Shown: one piece after another, positions 1 to 9,113 of the stretch
How positions within the stretch are numbered: the first letter of the stretch is position 1
How the letters are laid out: each line of letters opens with the position of its first letter
From: Periconia sp. R9002
Taxonomy: Eukaryota; Ascomycota; Dothideomycetes; Pleosporales; Periconiaceae
DNA: 14,308 nucleotides
Reading direction: 5' to 3'
NCBI GenBank assembly: GCA_023627715.1
Contig: JAMAHW010000272.1
Span: forward strand, 1-14,308
Notes under the pieces: model-generated
The model's database searches: none
Told to the model about the DNA's origin: nothing
The model's input: only the letters and a program-made list of their open reading frames with translations
Position numbers and translations under genes: made by a program

Positions 1-222
1 GACTGGAATGGTAACCTGGTCAACCAATGGTCCGGTAAGGCTTTCCTGGCAGCGACCTCGGAGAGTGTGCGTGAGGCCGCTGCCAAGTTCCAGCGCACAA
101 TGGAGTCAATCAGCGACGAAATCCGGGCGAGGGTATTTGACGAAAACGGTCTATCTCAAGGCATGCCTTTCCTTTGGCGCTCCATAGATCCTAGAAAGAT
201 CCCATATTACTCTTGTGTATAA
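1..222 (+). CDS. 3' end of a probable fungal lipoxygenase (partial)
   Basis: An open frame enters from the left edge and encodes 73 residues before TAA at 220-222. The visible part is a C-terminal helix region ([19 protein letters not shown]) followed by [10 protein letters not shown] and the extreme terminus IPYYSCV. In plant and fungal lipoxygenases the chain ends in an IP-x-x-x-x-V/I type tail, whose C-terminal carboxylate is a metal ligand. The Val terminus, the preceding proline-containing turn and the long helix fit the manganese/iron lipoxygenase family, which dioxygenates polyunsaturated fatty acids. The catalytic histidines lie outside the window, so the assignment rests on this tail alone. 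It could be another secreted oxidoreductase with a chance resemblance. The frame shows no disruption. Confidence 0.5.
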   Translation, partial: DWNGNLVNQWSGKAFLAATSESVREAAAKFQRTMESISDEIRARVFDENGLSQGMPFLWRSIDPRKIPYYSCV

Positions 223-605
223 GAGGGTACACTTTCGAGCGGTACCCCACCTTGGCAATTAAGCGCTGCTGGCATGGGCTTTTGGGTACTTGATTTCTTT
301 TCTTGATAGATCGTTTGTTAAACATTTAATCCGCTACCACCAAACAAACGTACCCTACCGTCTTACTTCCCACCCTAACGGTTAAGCGGCGCGTGTATAA
401 TACGGAGAGCCGCATACAAGCTGACTTCTTTGCATCCACTTTCGCTTTGATTACAATTTAGCCACGGACGGAACATAATACAGGTAAGAAACACCAAGGT
501 CTACTTTTGCGTCTAAAAACGAAATTGTGACCATGTTTCAGCACTTTAGTTCTTCTCTGCTATTGCATTTTTGCGCAAACTACTTTTTACATTACTATTT
601 TCTTA

Positions 606-626
606 TGTGTGTGTGAGAGAGAGAGA
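606..626. repeat. Compound (TG)n(AG)n microsatellite
   Basis: Five TG units run directly into AG units, a compound dinucleotide repeat of about 21 bp in the AT-rich spacer. It is non-coding and probably length-variable between strains. Confidence 0.85.
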
Positions 627-867
627 AATGTATATACCGTAAAACGGGCAATAAAGGACCACCACCAAGACCCTGGCTAGGGGCGATTCTGAACGTCAAA
701 CATCCACGATTTTACAAAGTAATTTATTACTCCACAAATACACTAGGAAATTTAAAAATTTCTTGAGTTTTAAATTTCATAAGAATTGGACCTTTCTAGT
801 AGCGTTATAGTAAAAATCCAAAAGTAGATAATGCTCACCCTTCCTCCCCTTACTACTACGTGAGGGC

Positions 868-883
868 TAACTATATATAGTTA
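868..883. repeat. Perfect 16-bp AT-rich palindrome
   Basis: TAACTATATATAGTTA reads identically on both strands. It lies in AT-rich non-coding DNA with no gene nearby whose start it would clearly serve, so it may be a chance TATA-like sequence. Confidence 0.6.
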
Positions 884-1209
884 CGTTGATAAGCAGCTAG
901 TGTCTTAGCTATGATCCTCAGTTGCGCGTTTCTACGGTACCGTAAACAGGCATGGAGTAGGGCTCGCAATCAAAACGGGGATAAGGGGAAGCGCATTGAA
1001 CAAAGCAACATTAGATGGGTAGGAGACGCCACCATCAGACGACCAGGTGTGTTCTTTTTTATAAAAAACCTCTCAGTGTGTCTTGATATACCGCATAAGT
1101 TCAATTATATGAGCGGCTGTTGAGCCAAATTTGCTTCTCCGGATGCCACTTTTGTAAAGAGCACAAAGACCGTTTCCAATTTAGGCAAAGCCAACGGTGT
1201 CCGCGTTGC

Positions 1210-1476
1210 CTATAAAGCCCCTTTTACAACTTCCACAATATTCTCCAGGCAGAAGCCTCTATAAGTCATGGGGAACCTGCAGTTTTCGATAGGTTTGCTC
1301 CCAACGCGAGCATAGCATTGGGCTTCCTCATATTCATCAGTCTTCGCGCTGAGACTATTCAGTTCTTTTGCCTTCGCCTTTCGTCTCCAGGTAAGGAAGG
1401 CAACGTTGCTAGTTACCGAGACGATCAACAATTCGCCATCAGCTAGCAGTATTGGATAGACTGTCAGCCGTTCTGT
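1210..1476 (-). pseudogene. Possible exon or gene remnant, TM segment plus basic tail
   Basis: A stop-free minus-strand frame of about 89 codons ends with a stop at 1210-1212 and has no ATG start. It reads as a hydrophobic segment (LLIVSVTSNVAFLTW) followed by a basic stretch (RRKAKAKEL) and an acidic, charged tail. This order resembles the last transmembrane helix and cytosolic tail of a fungal transporter of the major facilitator type. No family motif is present, and neither an upstream exon nor a start is visible. It is best taken as an uncertain remnant or a chance frame. Confidence 0.15.
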
Positions 1477-1712
1477 TCACATATGATACCAGTCACCGTT
1501 TTGATGTACTTGCGTCATGCTCAACACAGAGCATGTAACGTCACAGATATATAGGAGACTGTAGTAACACGAAAAAAAAATATAGTAACGTTAGAGATGA
1601 TTTAAGATTGCTATACCTGTGTTTTGCGCTACATTGCAATGCCCATCTGCTCACCAATGTCTACGGGTCACTTCGTGAAACTCCCTCCCGTATACTCACG
1701 CTCCTGTACAGG

Positions 1713-2696
1713 CTACGCGATGACTCCGTTCGAGCAACTTGTTCCACCTGCCAGATCTTGCACGATGGCGCAACCGTTGCTGCAGAGTGCAAATTGTGTT
1801 TTCCCGATGCATGCGATTGTACCGTCCTCGGCGCAAGCAGCGCAAGATGCCGTCGTGGCGGCACGGATGCTCGTGGTTTCGCTGGACTGTGTATGGCGTG
1901 GGCTGGTACTCTGTCCTCCAGTCCGGAGTACGGCGCCCGCGGTAGCGACCTCTGCTTGGCTTGTTAACGTCAAGGCGGCTCCCCCAGCACCCGCTCCCAT
2001 TTTGGTTACTGAAGCGCAACCATCTCCTGTCAAATGCGAGTCTACAGAGGCCGCGCTCCCAGTCACGACCGAGTTGCCTGGGTTAGGATACGCAAAGTCG
2101 AAATTCTCGCGAGTCCCACACGTCCAGCTGGGCAGATTAGCGACGAACATGTCCGGGAGACGGTTGAAAGCGTGTGATCGTCCCTCCACTCCGCCGCTGA
2201 CCATCAGCGGAGCGCAGCTCATGTAGAATTCGCGATTGCCCTTCTTGTTCAGCCAGGACCACGCGAACACCACCGGGCCGTTCGGCGTGTCTTTCGGCAG
2301 CGTGACGGGGAAAGCGGCCGCCAGCGCACCGTCGGGATCGGCTGGCAGATTCTCTGACACGTTCGACGGGCAGCCGCCGACGATGGAGTGGATGACTTTC
2401 CACTGGCTTTGCTTTGTCGGCCTTTCGTCGGTCGTGAGGGAGAACTGGCACGAGCCGCCGCCGTGCACGGCGGAGCCTTTGAAGCTCACCAGCTTCGTCT
2501 CTCCAGCGCGCCAAGGATTGACCTCGATGGGGCGGTACGTACCATCATTCGGCTTGCAGGGGAAGTCGATGCCGGAAGGATCTAAAGGGCTGTTGTTAGC
2601 TTGAAACGGGACAGGGAAGCGTAATACCATGTGCGCCTGTATGCCAAGGGCGAGAAGAAAAGTTACAGCGGGGCGGATGGCGATGTCAGGTTTCAT
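1713..2696 (-). CDS. AA11 lytic polysaccharide monooxygenase with C-terminal Cys-rich module
   Basis: This is a single-exon gene for a 327-residue secreted protein. AA11 enzymes are copper LPMOs that oxidatively cleave chitin outside the cell. Residues 1-21 form a signal peptide; cleavage after the Ala of LGIQA exposes His22 as the N-terminal copper-binding residue. The second histidine-brace residue is His78 in GSAVHGGGSCQ, and the axial Tyr is Tyr158 in GNREFYMSCAP. In mature numbering these are 1, 57 and 137; the 80-residue spacing from His to Tyr fits the family. Other family blocks are DFPCK, WKVIHSIVGGCP and FAWSWLNK. A Gly/Ala/Ser/Thr-rich linker leads to a final ~46-residue module with about six cysteines (DGTIACIG..., CSNG), like the putative chitin-binding X278-type module of many AA11s. 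An ATG at 2796-2798 is in frame but overlaps the TATA-like element and would bury the signal peptide, so 2696 is preferred. Confidence 0.9.
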   Translation of the reverse strand: MKPDIAIRPAVTFLLALGIQAHMVLRFPVPFQANNSPLDPSGIDFPCKPNDGTYRPIEVNPWRAGETKLVSFKGSAVHGGGSCQFSLTTDERPTKQSQWKVIHSIVGGCPSNVSENLPADPDGALAAAFPVTLPKDTPNGPVVFAWSWLNKKGNREFYMSCAPLMVSGGVEGRSHAFNRLPDMFVANLPSWTCGTRENFDFAYPNPGNSVVTGSAASVDSHLTGDGCASVTKMGAGAGGAALTLTSQAEVATAGAVLRTGGQSTSPRHTQSSETTSIRAATTASCAACAEDGTIACIGKTQFALCSNGCAIVQDLAGGTSCSNGVIA

Positions 2697-2720
2697 TTTG
2701 TTTTCGTAGAAGGCTACTTG

Positions 2721-2806
2721 AGTGAGAGATGAGGAATGAGGAAGGAGGAATGGGGGAATGGGCAATCTTTTGAAACTCGATTTTGTCAATTTTCGCATGT
2801 ATATAG
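2721..2806 (-). promoter_or_regulatory. Core promoter of the AA11 gene
   Basis: Read on the minus strand, TATATA at 2800-2805 lies about 104 nt before the chosen ATG. A strongly pyrimidine-rich tract follows at roughly 2762-2721. A TATA element followed by a CT-rich tract is a common arrangement in filamentous-fungal promoters and supports the start at 2696. This is inferred from composition only. Confidence 0.45.
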
Positions 2807-3379
2807 TCAGCAGTCACCACATTGCAGTAAGACGGGCCATGGTAAGGGTTGACAGATGTCTTACGGATGCTGTTGATTATAATGGGAAGGATTTATGGAT
2901 TGTGCATTAGCATGACGGATGGGTAAAAGCCGCCACAGTCAGTCCCAGAGGTGGAGAAGGCTTGCTGCAATCAGGACGATAGTGTGCAAGGCGCTGGCTC
3001 AGCACGGTTCGGTGCTTATTTGAACAGCATCCAAACCGAGCGCTAAAATGCGTTAAGCGTATTACAATAAGCATGAATGCAGGAAGGGACATACACGATG
3101 CCACTCTCTTGAAGTCGCCTGCTGACAGTTGCAAGAGTGTACCTGCTTGCAATGTAATGCTCACGCCAATGGTGCTGACCTTGTACGATGATTTGGGTAA
3201 GATGCTTTGGGCAAGACGCTTTGGTAGCTTGCAAAGCATAATCTACTCGGATCTCTTAAATACTGCAGCGGCACCATGATCCTCCGCACCACATCCCGCC
3301 ACAACAAAGCAAGGAAACTCAAGCAGCACATTTACGCACGCCTCCGTTAGATCCACCGTGTCGCTCGCTTACATCGGCC
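2807..3379. other. Divergent intergenic region between AA11 and RING-patatin genes
   Basis: About 570 bp separates two genes transcribed away from each other, so it must contain both upstream regions. A weak AT-rich element, TTAAATA at 3256-3262, lies about 120 nt before the patatin ATG. A 110-codon minus-strand frame at 2907-3239 and a short + frame at 3073-3279 have no recognisable protein features and I do not call them genes. Confidence 0.5.
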
Positions 3380-6300
3380 ATGAGCGTTTGCAATCACACA
3401 TCGTGGTTGTCTTTGCATGACGAGGAGGGAGACGTCTTGCTGCGAACAACAGATAGGCTAAGTAACATAGTGGCAACGCTTGACACACCGGCACAGAAAT
3501 GGCCGAGTCTCGTGTTGCTGCTCGGTTCTCCAGGGAAAACCTCCATGCTAGACGAGTTGCTCCCTCAGGATGGAAGGCGCAGCCTGCGAGGGAGCAGCAG
3601 CGACGTGCACCTGCACTTGGATGCTCAAACCGCATCCACAGACCGACCTGTTTTATACGCTCACAGCGATCTTCGTAAGCATCCCGTTTCTACACCACAC
3701 GCAGCGCCAACATTGTGTCATGCTACTGCGTCCATAGCGCTCGCTGGGCTTCATCACCCTTCCGAAGCCTTCAACGTCCTCTGCGGCAAAGTCCTGTATC
3801 CATTCGCCAGGGTCGTATGTCTGTTCATGTCGCGCATGATGACGCTGGAAGAGATTGCCAGGCTCGTAAAGATGTGGCAGAAGCTGTGGCGTGCACCGAC
3901 AAACGCTCACGCAGCCCGGCCACGGCTGGTCGTGGTCTGCCAACCCGGCGATTCGCGCAATCCCAAGGCTGTACACGCGCAGCTGATGAAGCTGCTCGGT
4001 CAGTCGCCTGCGCACGCTCGAAAAGGCTGCTTCTCGAACATCTCCATCTTTACCGAGTCGTCCAGCCACGTGACGCTACAGGATCGCATCCGCAGAGAAG
4101 TAAACATCAGCATCAGAAGTTGCGCGCGTCGCGATCTACTACTAAATGCCGTCCACTTTGACAGTCTCTTCGGCTACGCCTGCGCCCGCTGTGCTGACCC
4201 TGGTCAGGAACCGCTCGATCTTGTGAAAGCCTCGCGCTCGCACAGGCCTGTACCCACTCAAACCGGACCGCATCTCCAAGACCTGCTGACCCACGCACAG
4301 TCTTTGGAAGACTTGAAGGCTTACGTAGTGCCTATGATTGCCGAATACATGATTCTTGACCACTTCACCTACGAAGTGCCTCGCAGGTCTGCCCTTTTCC
4401 TCTGCTGTTTCTGGGCTGACTCTGGCTAGGTTTTGACCCAAGCGACGTCTTCAATGCGCACTACCACGATGTCTGCCGGTCCGCTGGCGGGAATCTAGCG
4501 TTCGAGTGCAAAGATGATAGAAAGCCTAGCGAGGTCTTTCTCCGCACGGGGCTGGTTCGCCTGGTAGAGCGGCAGTTCGTGACACGCAGTCGATCGCACT
4601 GGCACGCAAAGCGAACCCGCGCCGGCCTTCTCTGTGAGTTTCGGCCGTGGCTGACGAGGCTGACTACCTACAGATTCTGCCCAGCATGTCTATATGGAGT
4701 GCCAGAGCACAAGTTTCCGTGCGGACATGCCTTCTGCGAGTGCTGCTGCACTGAGCTGGGACAGCCGCAGGGGTTGGACTGCTACCTTTACAGCTTTACC
4801 GCCTGCCCTCTGTGTGTACAGCCATGCGCTGTAAGCGTGCGCATCAAACCACCAACAGCCGGCGCCAGAGTGCTCACGATCGACGGCGGTGGCATACGAG
4901 CGGTGATTCCGATTCAATTCCTCCGCGCGCTCGAGGCTGCTCTCGGCCTGGATATGCCAGTACAGGAGCACTTCGACTTTGCGTACGGCACAAGCTCAGG
5001 TACATTCCCTAACCAGCTTAAATGGCAATCTATGCCATCTTCCCGTTGCTCATGCCGCTAATCATCGTCAATCGCTAGGTAGCATGATAGTTATGGCCCT
5101 TTTCGGTCTGGGTATGAAGGTAGAGCAGGTGCACAGTCTATTCATGAACCTCGCTCAGCGCGTTTTCAAGGGCCGCACACCGCTTGGCTTCAGCTTCGTA
5201 GGCGCTTTTTACTCTCTCGTCGCTTCCTGCCGACACGGTCAGTTCCCCGCCGAAGACATCGATAAGTCGCTGTTGGAGATGTTTGGCGACACCACCATGA
5301 TGGACCATCCATACACCTCGGCGATAGGTGCCCGCATTGGCTTCCCCATAGTGGATGTTGACAGCCACGCCAGCCCCAGCACGTGCTTAGTGACGAGCTA
5401 CAACGGAGCTGGCCGAGGGAGAGATACTGATACGAATGGCAGAGACATGTACAGACTTCTACGCTCTAGCAACGAGCAAGACCAGATCCTGGCCAGAGAC
5501 GCGTGAGTATCTCGACCTCCAAGATTTTTCTGTTCTCAGGCTAACTCTTCCTCATTAGGGTGCGATGCTCTTCGGCAGCGCCTTGGTGAGTGTTCCTGCG
5601 TTGTTATGTAGCGTTGGTCAAGCTGAGATGCATAGGTATTTCACGCCGCACCAAATCCCGGAACACGGCCAGTTCATGGATGGCGGCATGAGCCACAACA
5701 ATCCGTGCCGTCTCGCGTTGTCCGAACTCCAGAGAGTAATCCCTATGTGCAAACGTCCAGATCAGTTTGTTTCGGTAGGCACCGGCACGAGCCGGCAGTC
5801 GGCCGCCAGCAATACAGGCGGTCGCCTCCGCAGGATCATCGGTAGCGGCTCGGTGTACGAAGCTTTCCAGCACTACATGAAGCACCACTTCGACGGTGAC
5901 GAGCAGTTTCATGATATGTGCGAGCTGCTACGCGCTGCCTGGCCCAATGACCCAGACGACGTTGGCCGACGGTTCCACCGATTCAACCTCCCGCTCGGCG
6001 GCGAACTTCCCGATCTGGCAGACGCTGGGGCAATGGACCAGCTCTCTAGGATAGCGTGGGACCACTTCGCATCCAGCCCTGCCATCCTCAACCAGGCCCA
6101 AGCCATCATTGCTTCCAGCTTCTACTTTGAGTTGCGCCGCATGCCGACGTTTGAGGATGGACGCTACTTGTGCCACGGGCGCGTGTTATGTCGTGTGTCA
6201 CCGGCCCACCCCGGATATAGATCGCTCGTACAGAAGCTTTTTGCACTGGGGGCTACGTTTCATGTCTGGCAGGGGGCTCACAGAGCGCGAGGTAAGAAGA

Positions 6301-6584
6301 GCGCTCCACCAGACCCGACAATCAGCTTCAGCGAGCCCGTCGCGTTCAGGGTCAGGAGTCTCGACGAGCAAGTAGATGTGCGTATGAAGCTAGACTCATC
6401 CGACAGTTATCATGTAAGTGGGTCACCGTTCACCGCCGCAACCCTCATTCGGCTCCAGGGTCTGCAGTGGACACGGCTGCAAGACCCTACCTTCTGTTGC
6501 AAGAGAGAGACTCTCGGCGTGCAGAAGAGACCGGGACCACGTCCAAACGTTGCGGCAAAACGGCGCTGCATTAGACGGGTGTAG
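3380..6584 (+). CDS. P-loop-like / C3HC4 RING / patatin phospholipase protein, five exons
   Basis: Proposed exons are 3380-4386, 4443-4999, 5079-5502, 5559-5585 and 5636-6584, giving 987 residues. Introns are 56, 79, 56 and 50 nt; intron 3 has an ideal CTAAC branch. The N-terminal ~330 residues contain a P-loop-like GSPGKTS (49-55) after WPSLVLLLG. A complete C3HC4 RING spans 415-460 (C415, C418, C429, H431, C434, C437, C457, C460). The patatin domain follows: anion-hole DGGGIR at 483-488, nucleophile elbow GTSSG at 518-522 with Ser520, the RCSSAAPWYF motif near 665-674, and catalytic Asp687 in MDGGMSHNNP. Patatin domains are Ser-Asp dyad lipid acyl hydrolases; RINGs often act as ubiquitin E3s. 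All catalytic patatin residues are present, so hydrolase activity is plausible. The GTSSGG usual in the family is GTSSGS here. The protein ends in a basic tail. There is no signal peptide, so it is probably cytosolic. Confidence 0.88.
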
Positions 6585-9113
6585 GTTGTGTGTGCTCGAG
6601 TGTGCATCGCGTCTACCGATACTGCGCTTGTACATGTCCAGAATTAGCCACACCCGCACAGGCAAGACGAGCGCAGTGTAGATCAGTTTTGCTTATCTCT
6701 ATCTGCATAAGGTAAGTGGTTAAAATCGACATAATGTGTCCGAGAGAAAGTACGATCCGTGAGCTGCTCCACGCTGCCTGTTTGTTTCTACGTCATGGCC
6801 ATAGATTGTAATTCGCATTTTTCTTCGCATCCGCTCGCAGGAACAGACTCCAATCAAAGCCAGAGAATATGTTTCCAGCATAGCTGCGGATGATATGAGC
6901 TTCAATGAAATGTATAATCATCACTTGATCTCCCATGATTGTCCTATGACCATATATGGTTGTTGACTACATGCATCTAGAAATTCGCGGCCTGGAAAAC
7001 GCTTGCCCGACATTCGCCGTTCTGAACAATTCGGTAGATAGCTAAGTTACTGTACTTTACAGATGCCCATCTCCAAATCCTGCGCAGCGGAAAAATCATG
7101 TACAAGGATGATAAGTGCAGAAAGCGATGAGTGGGGTGACATTCAGACTGACGGGATCAAGTGAGACGATGGTGATCCAGCGCAACGGGCGTGGATTACT
7201 GGTAGCGTTGACCCGATGGGCTAATCGCTGATACAGAACTGTTCTGCTGCTGATGCTTAGGAAGTGAAACAATTCTAAGCAGTAGCTCAAGCCAAGTCCG
7301 TGTAAAACCTCGGCTCCAGATTGGCTATGCCGAGCTAGAGAAATGCTTCGCTAGGCCAAGGTATTGCGCTTCAGCTATCTCGGGTGCCGTCAAACTTTGT
7401 GTTATTAGTAATGTAGACAGGTTGGACACCTCATGTATATACACATCCGTCGCCCTTGCTAAACATCATTACCTGTGCTGCCGTAATGTTTAATCGCTCC
7501 ACCAGAGAAAGGCGAGCCATCCGATAATGGAACGGCAGTTCTCTCGACTACAGGCCGCTGCTACAGTACAACAGCTAGATTGTGGTGAGTTGCCTAACTT
7601 ACCTGTCAATGTCAGATTGCCTGGTCAAGACAGGCAAAATACTTTGATCAACAATAGCCGCTAACGATATCGTGTCTTGATGAAATTTGGTTCTAAATTC
7701 TCGCCAACAGCGACATCGTGCAGAGCATCGGTCTTGTGAAACCATCATTCCACTGGATTGCACACTGCCGACTTACCATACTTCAACTGAACGCTTTCCC
7801 ATTCTTTGACCGAGTGATTCGTCATACCATCACGGATCGAGTCTTCATACTATGGTCGCGTAGCTGATCTCAACGAATAACTCGCTGTGATCCAACCAAC
7901 TGGCTCACTATACTACAGCCAAGTGGCCCCCTACATTCGTGGCAAATTGCTCACCATGTAGCAGGCGGGTGGCTCTCTCTGTCCTGGCACTCGATCACCT
8001 GTCTCTCATCTGCCATTTGGCCACAGTTCATGGCCTTTTGTTTAATGTTTTTTCCGAGGCGGCCAGAGCCCTTTGCCAACACATGGGAGGCGCAGTCGGG
8101 TCGAAACTCCACCCACTGGTGTGCTAACTCACTGTGCTTCTACTTCCACTCACGTATATGAGAGAGGTCAACTTTCGACTGCAAGCAAGCACGTGATACT
8201 GCTTGCTGTGGTACACACAAAGTAGACAGGTTTGTGACCGTACCTCGGGTGCCGGGCTGGACTGTTCTCGTTAGACTCGCAATCAGGTGAGGGTGACCAG
8301 AATAGCTAGGAAAGCTAGCACATTTACACCAGGACTGCGGAGAAGAAGGTCGTGCCTGCTGAATTTGTTCATCTGCTTCCGCTGAAGCCTGCGATGTCAG
8401 TTGCTGCTAGGCAAACACAGATCCGCGATACCCTGGAAAGCCTTTTGAAGAGTAAGCAAGCAATAGAACTAAGAGATTAGCGCACAAATTATAAAGAAGT
8501 CCACGGCAGCTTTTGAGAGCACTCGCCATACATTGATCGCACACCACGCCACATCAACGATAGCGTTGGCGAGACCAGTCCCATCAAGTTGCTTTCTCAT
8601 CTATCTATGACAGCCTACAGACATACAAGTGTACGCAGTCCTTGCAGTTAGTGGTGTGTCGCAGCACATGGAGCAAGCCTGTTTCCTCGTGAGCGATATA
8701 CATCATCCGCCTGTCGGCCTTATCGCGCCATTGGCTCTGCTTGACGGAGCTTCGAACTGTTCGGACATTTCATACGCGCTGGCACCGAAAGAGTGATCAC
8801 ATTTGTTTACATTGCTCTTTTTTGCAACTACTTGTCTCTACTGGGGTTTTGATTCTGGCATAGCCACGTGAGCAAGGCGGGAGAGCAGACCACAGCGATT
8901 TGCTAAAGCTTTGTTTCATCGCTAAGCATAACACTTCTATGTACAGCTGCACTGCCCCGCTTTAGGTCAATTACGCTAAGCAAAGCAAAGAACAAATAGT
9001 TTGATAGTTATTTTGAGAAGTCTCTAAAGAGAGATTGGACTTGTTAGAGAAGAGAGATGGAACGGAAGCTCACATCGATGGACTCGTTTCATATAACAAG
9101 CATCGCTCCTGGG
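6585..9113. other. 2.5-kb spacer without recognisable genes
   Basis: No frame in this stretch has a credible start, family motif or exon structure. The longest candidates (7096-7290 minus and 7939-8127 plus, about 62-64 codons) look like chance frames. I find no tRNA B-box, no terminal inverted repeats and no tandem array. Minor structures are a 12-bp palindrome ACCATATATGGT at 6949-6960 and a small inverted repeat with AGCAAGC/GCTTGCT arms around CACGTG near 8185-8208. The interval contains the 3' ends of both flanking genes, which converge on it. Confidence 0.6.

Larger units (their letters stand above)
223..1712. other. Intergenic spacer between the lipoxygenase-like and AA11 genes
   Basis: About 1.5 kb contains no gene I can support. 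It must hold the 3' UTRs of both converging flanking genes. Positions 480-880 are AT-rich and include a compound dinucleotide tract at 606-626, a small inverted repeat near 747-762 and a perfect 16-bp palindrome at 868-883. A 70-codon + frame at 911-1123 has no recognisable features. A minus-strand frame near 1210-1476 looks slightly more protein-like and is listed separately. Confidence 0.6.

Noticed and set aside
911..1123. 70-codon + strand frame with an ATG
   Set aside because: It is short, mixed in composition and has no recognisable feature, promoter context or partner exon.
1624..2226. A 200-codon + strand open frame, with other + frames at 1608-1967 and 2236-2604
   Set aside because: They lie antisense to the AA11 gene, whose signal peptide, histidine brace and cysteine module are convincing. 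The + frames have no coherent motifs and result from the GC-rich codon use of the real gene.
2907..3239. 110-codon minus-strand frame in the divergent promoter region
   Set aside because: It has no motifs, an implausible composition and would occupy the shared upstream region of two well-supported genes.
4387..4429. Earlier acceptor CTAG at 4426-4429 for the first patatin intron
   Set aside because: It would keep a plausible FDP tripeptide, but with the phase-2 donor at 4387 it gives an immediate TGA. The CCCAAG acceptor ending at 4442 keeps the frame and gives a 56-nt intron with better branch spacing.
3653..4441. Minus-strand open frames of about 60-140 codons across the first patatin exon
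   Set aside because: They are shadows of the + strand exon. They are charged, have no motifs and conflict with the continuous RING-patatin model.
6414..6584. Strong GTAAGT donor at 6414 near the end of the patatin gene
   Set aside because: Reading through gives YHVSGSPFTAATLIRLQGL, which fits a structured C-terminal segment, followed by a basic tail and a stop. I see no acceptor that gives a better continuation, so splicing here is not called.
8740..8765. TTCGAA-containing sequence considered as a tRNA B-box
   Set aside because: There is no A-box at the right distance and no foldable cloverleaf. No tRNA is supported anywhere in the window.
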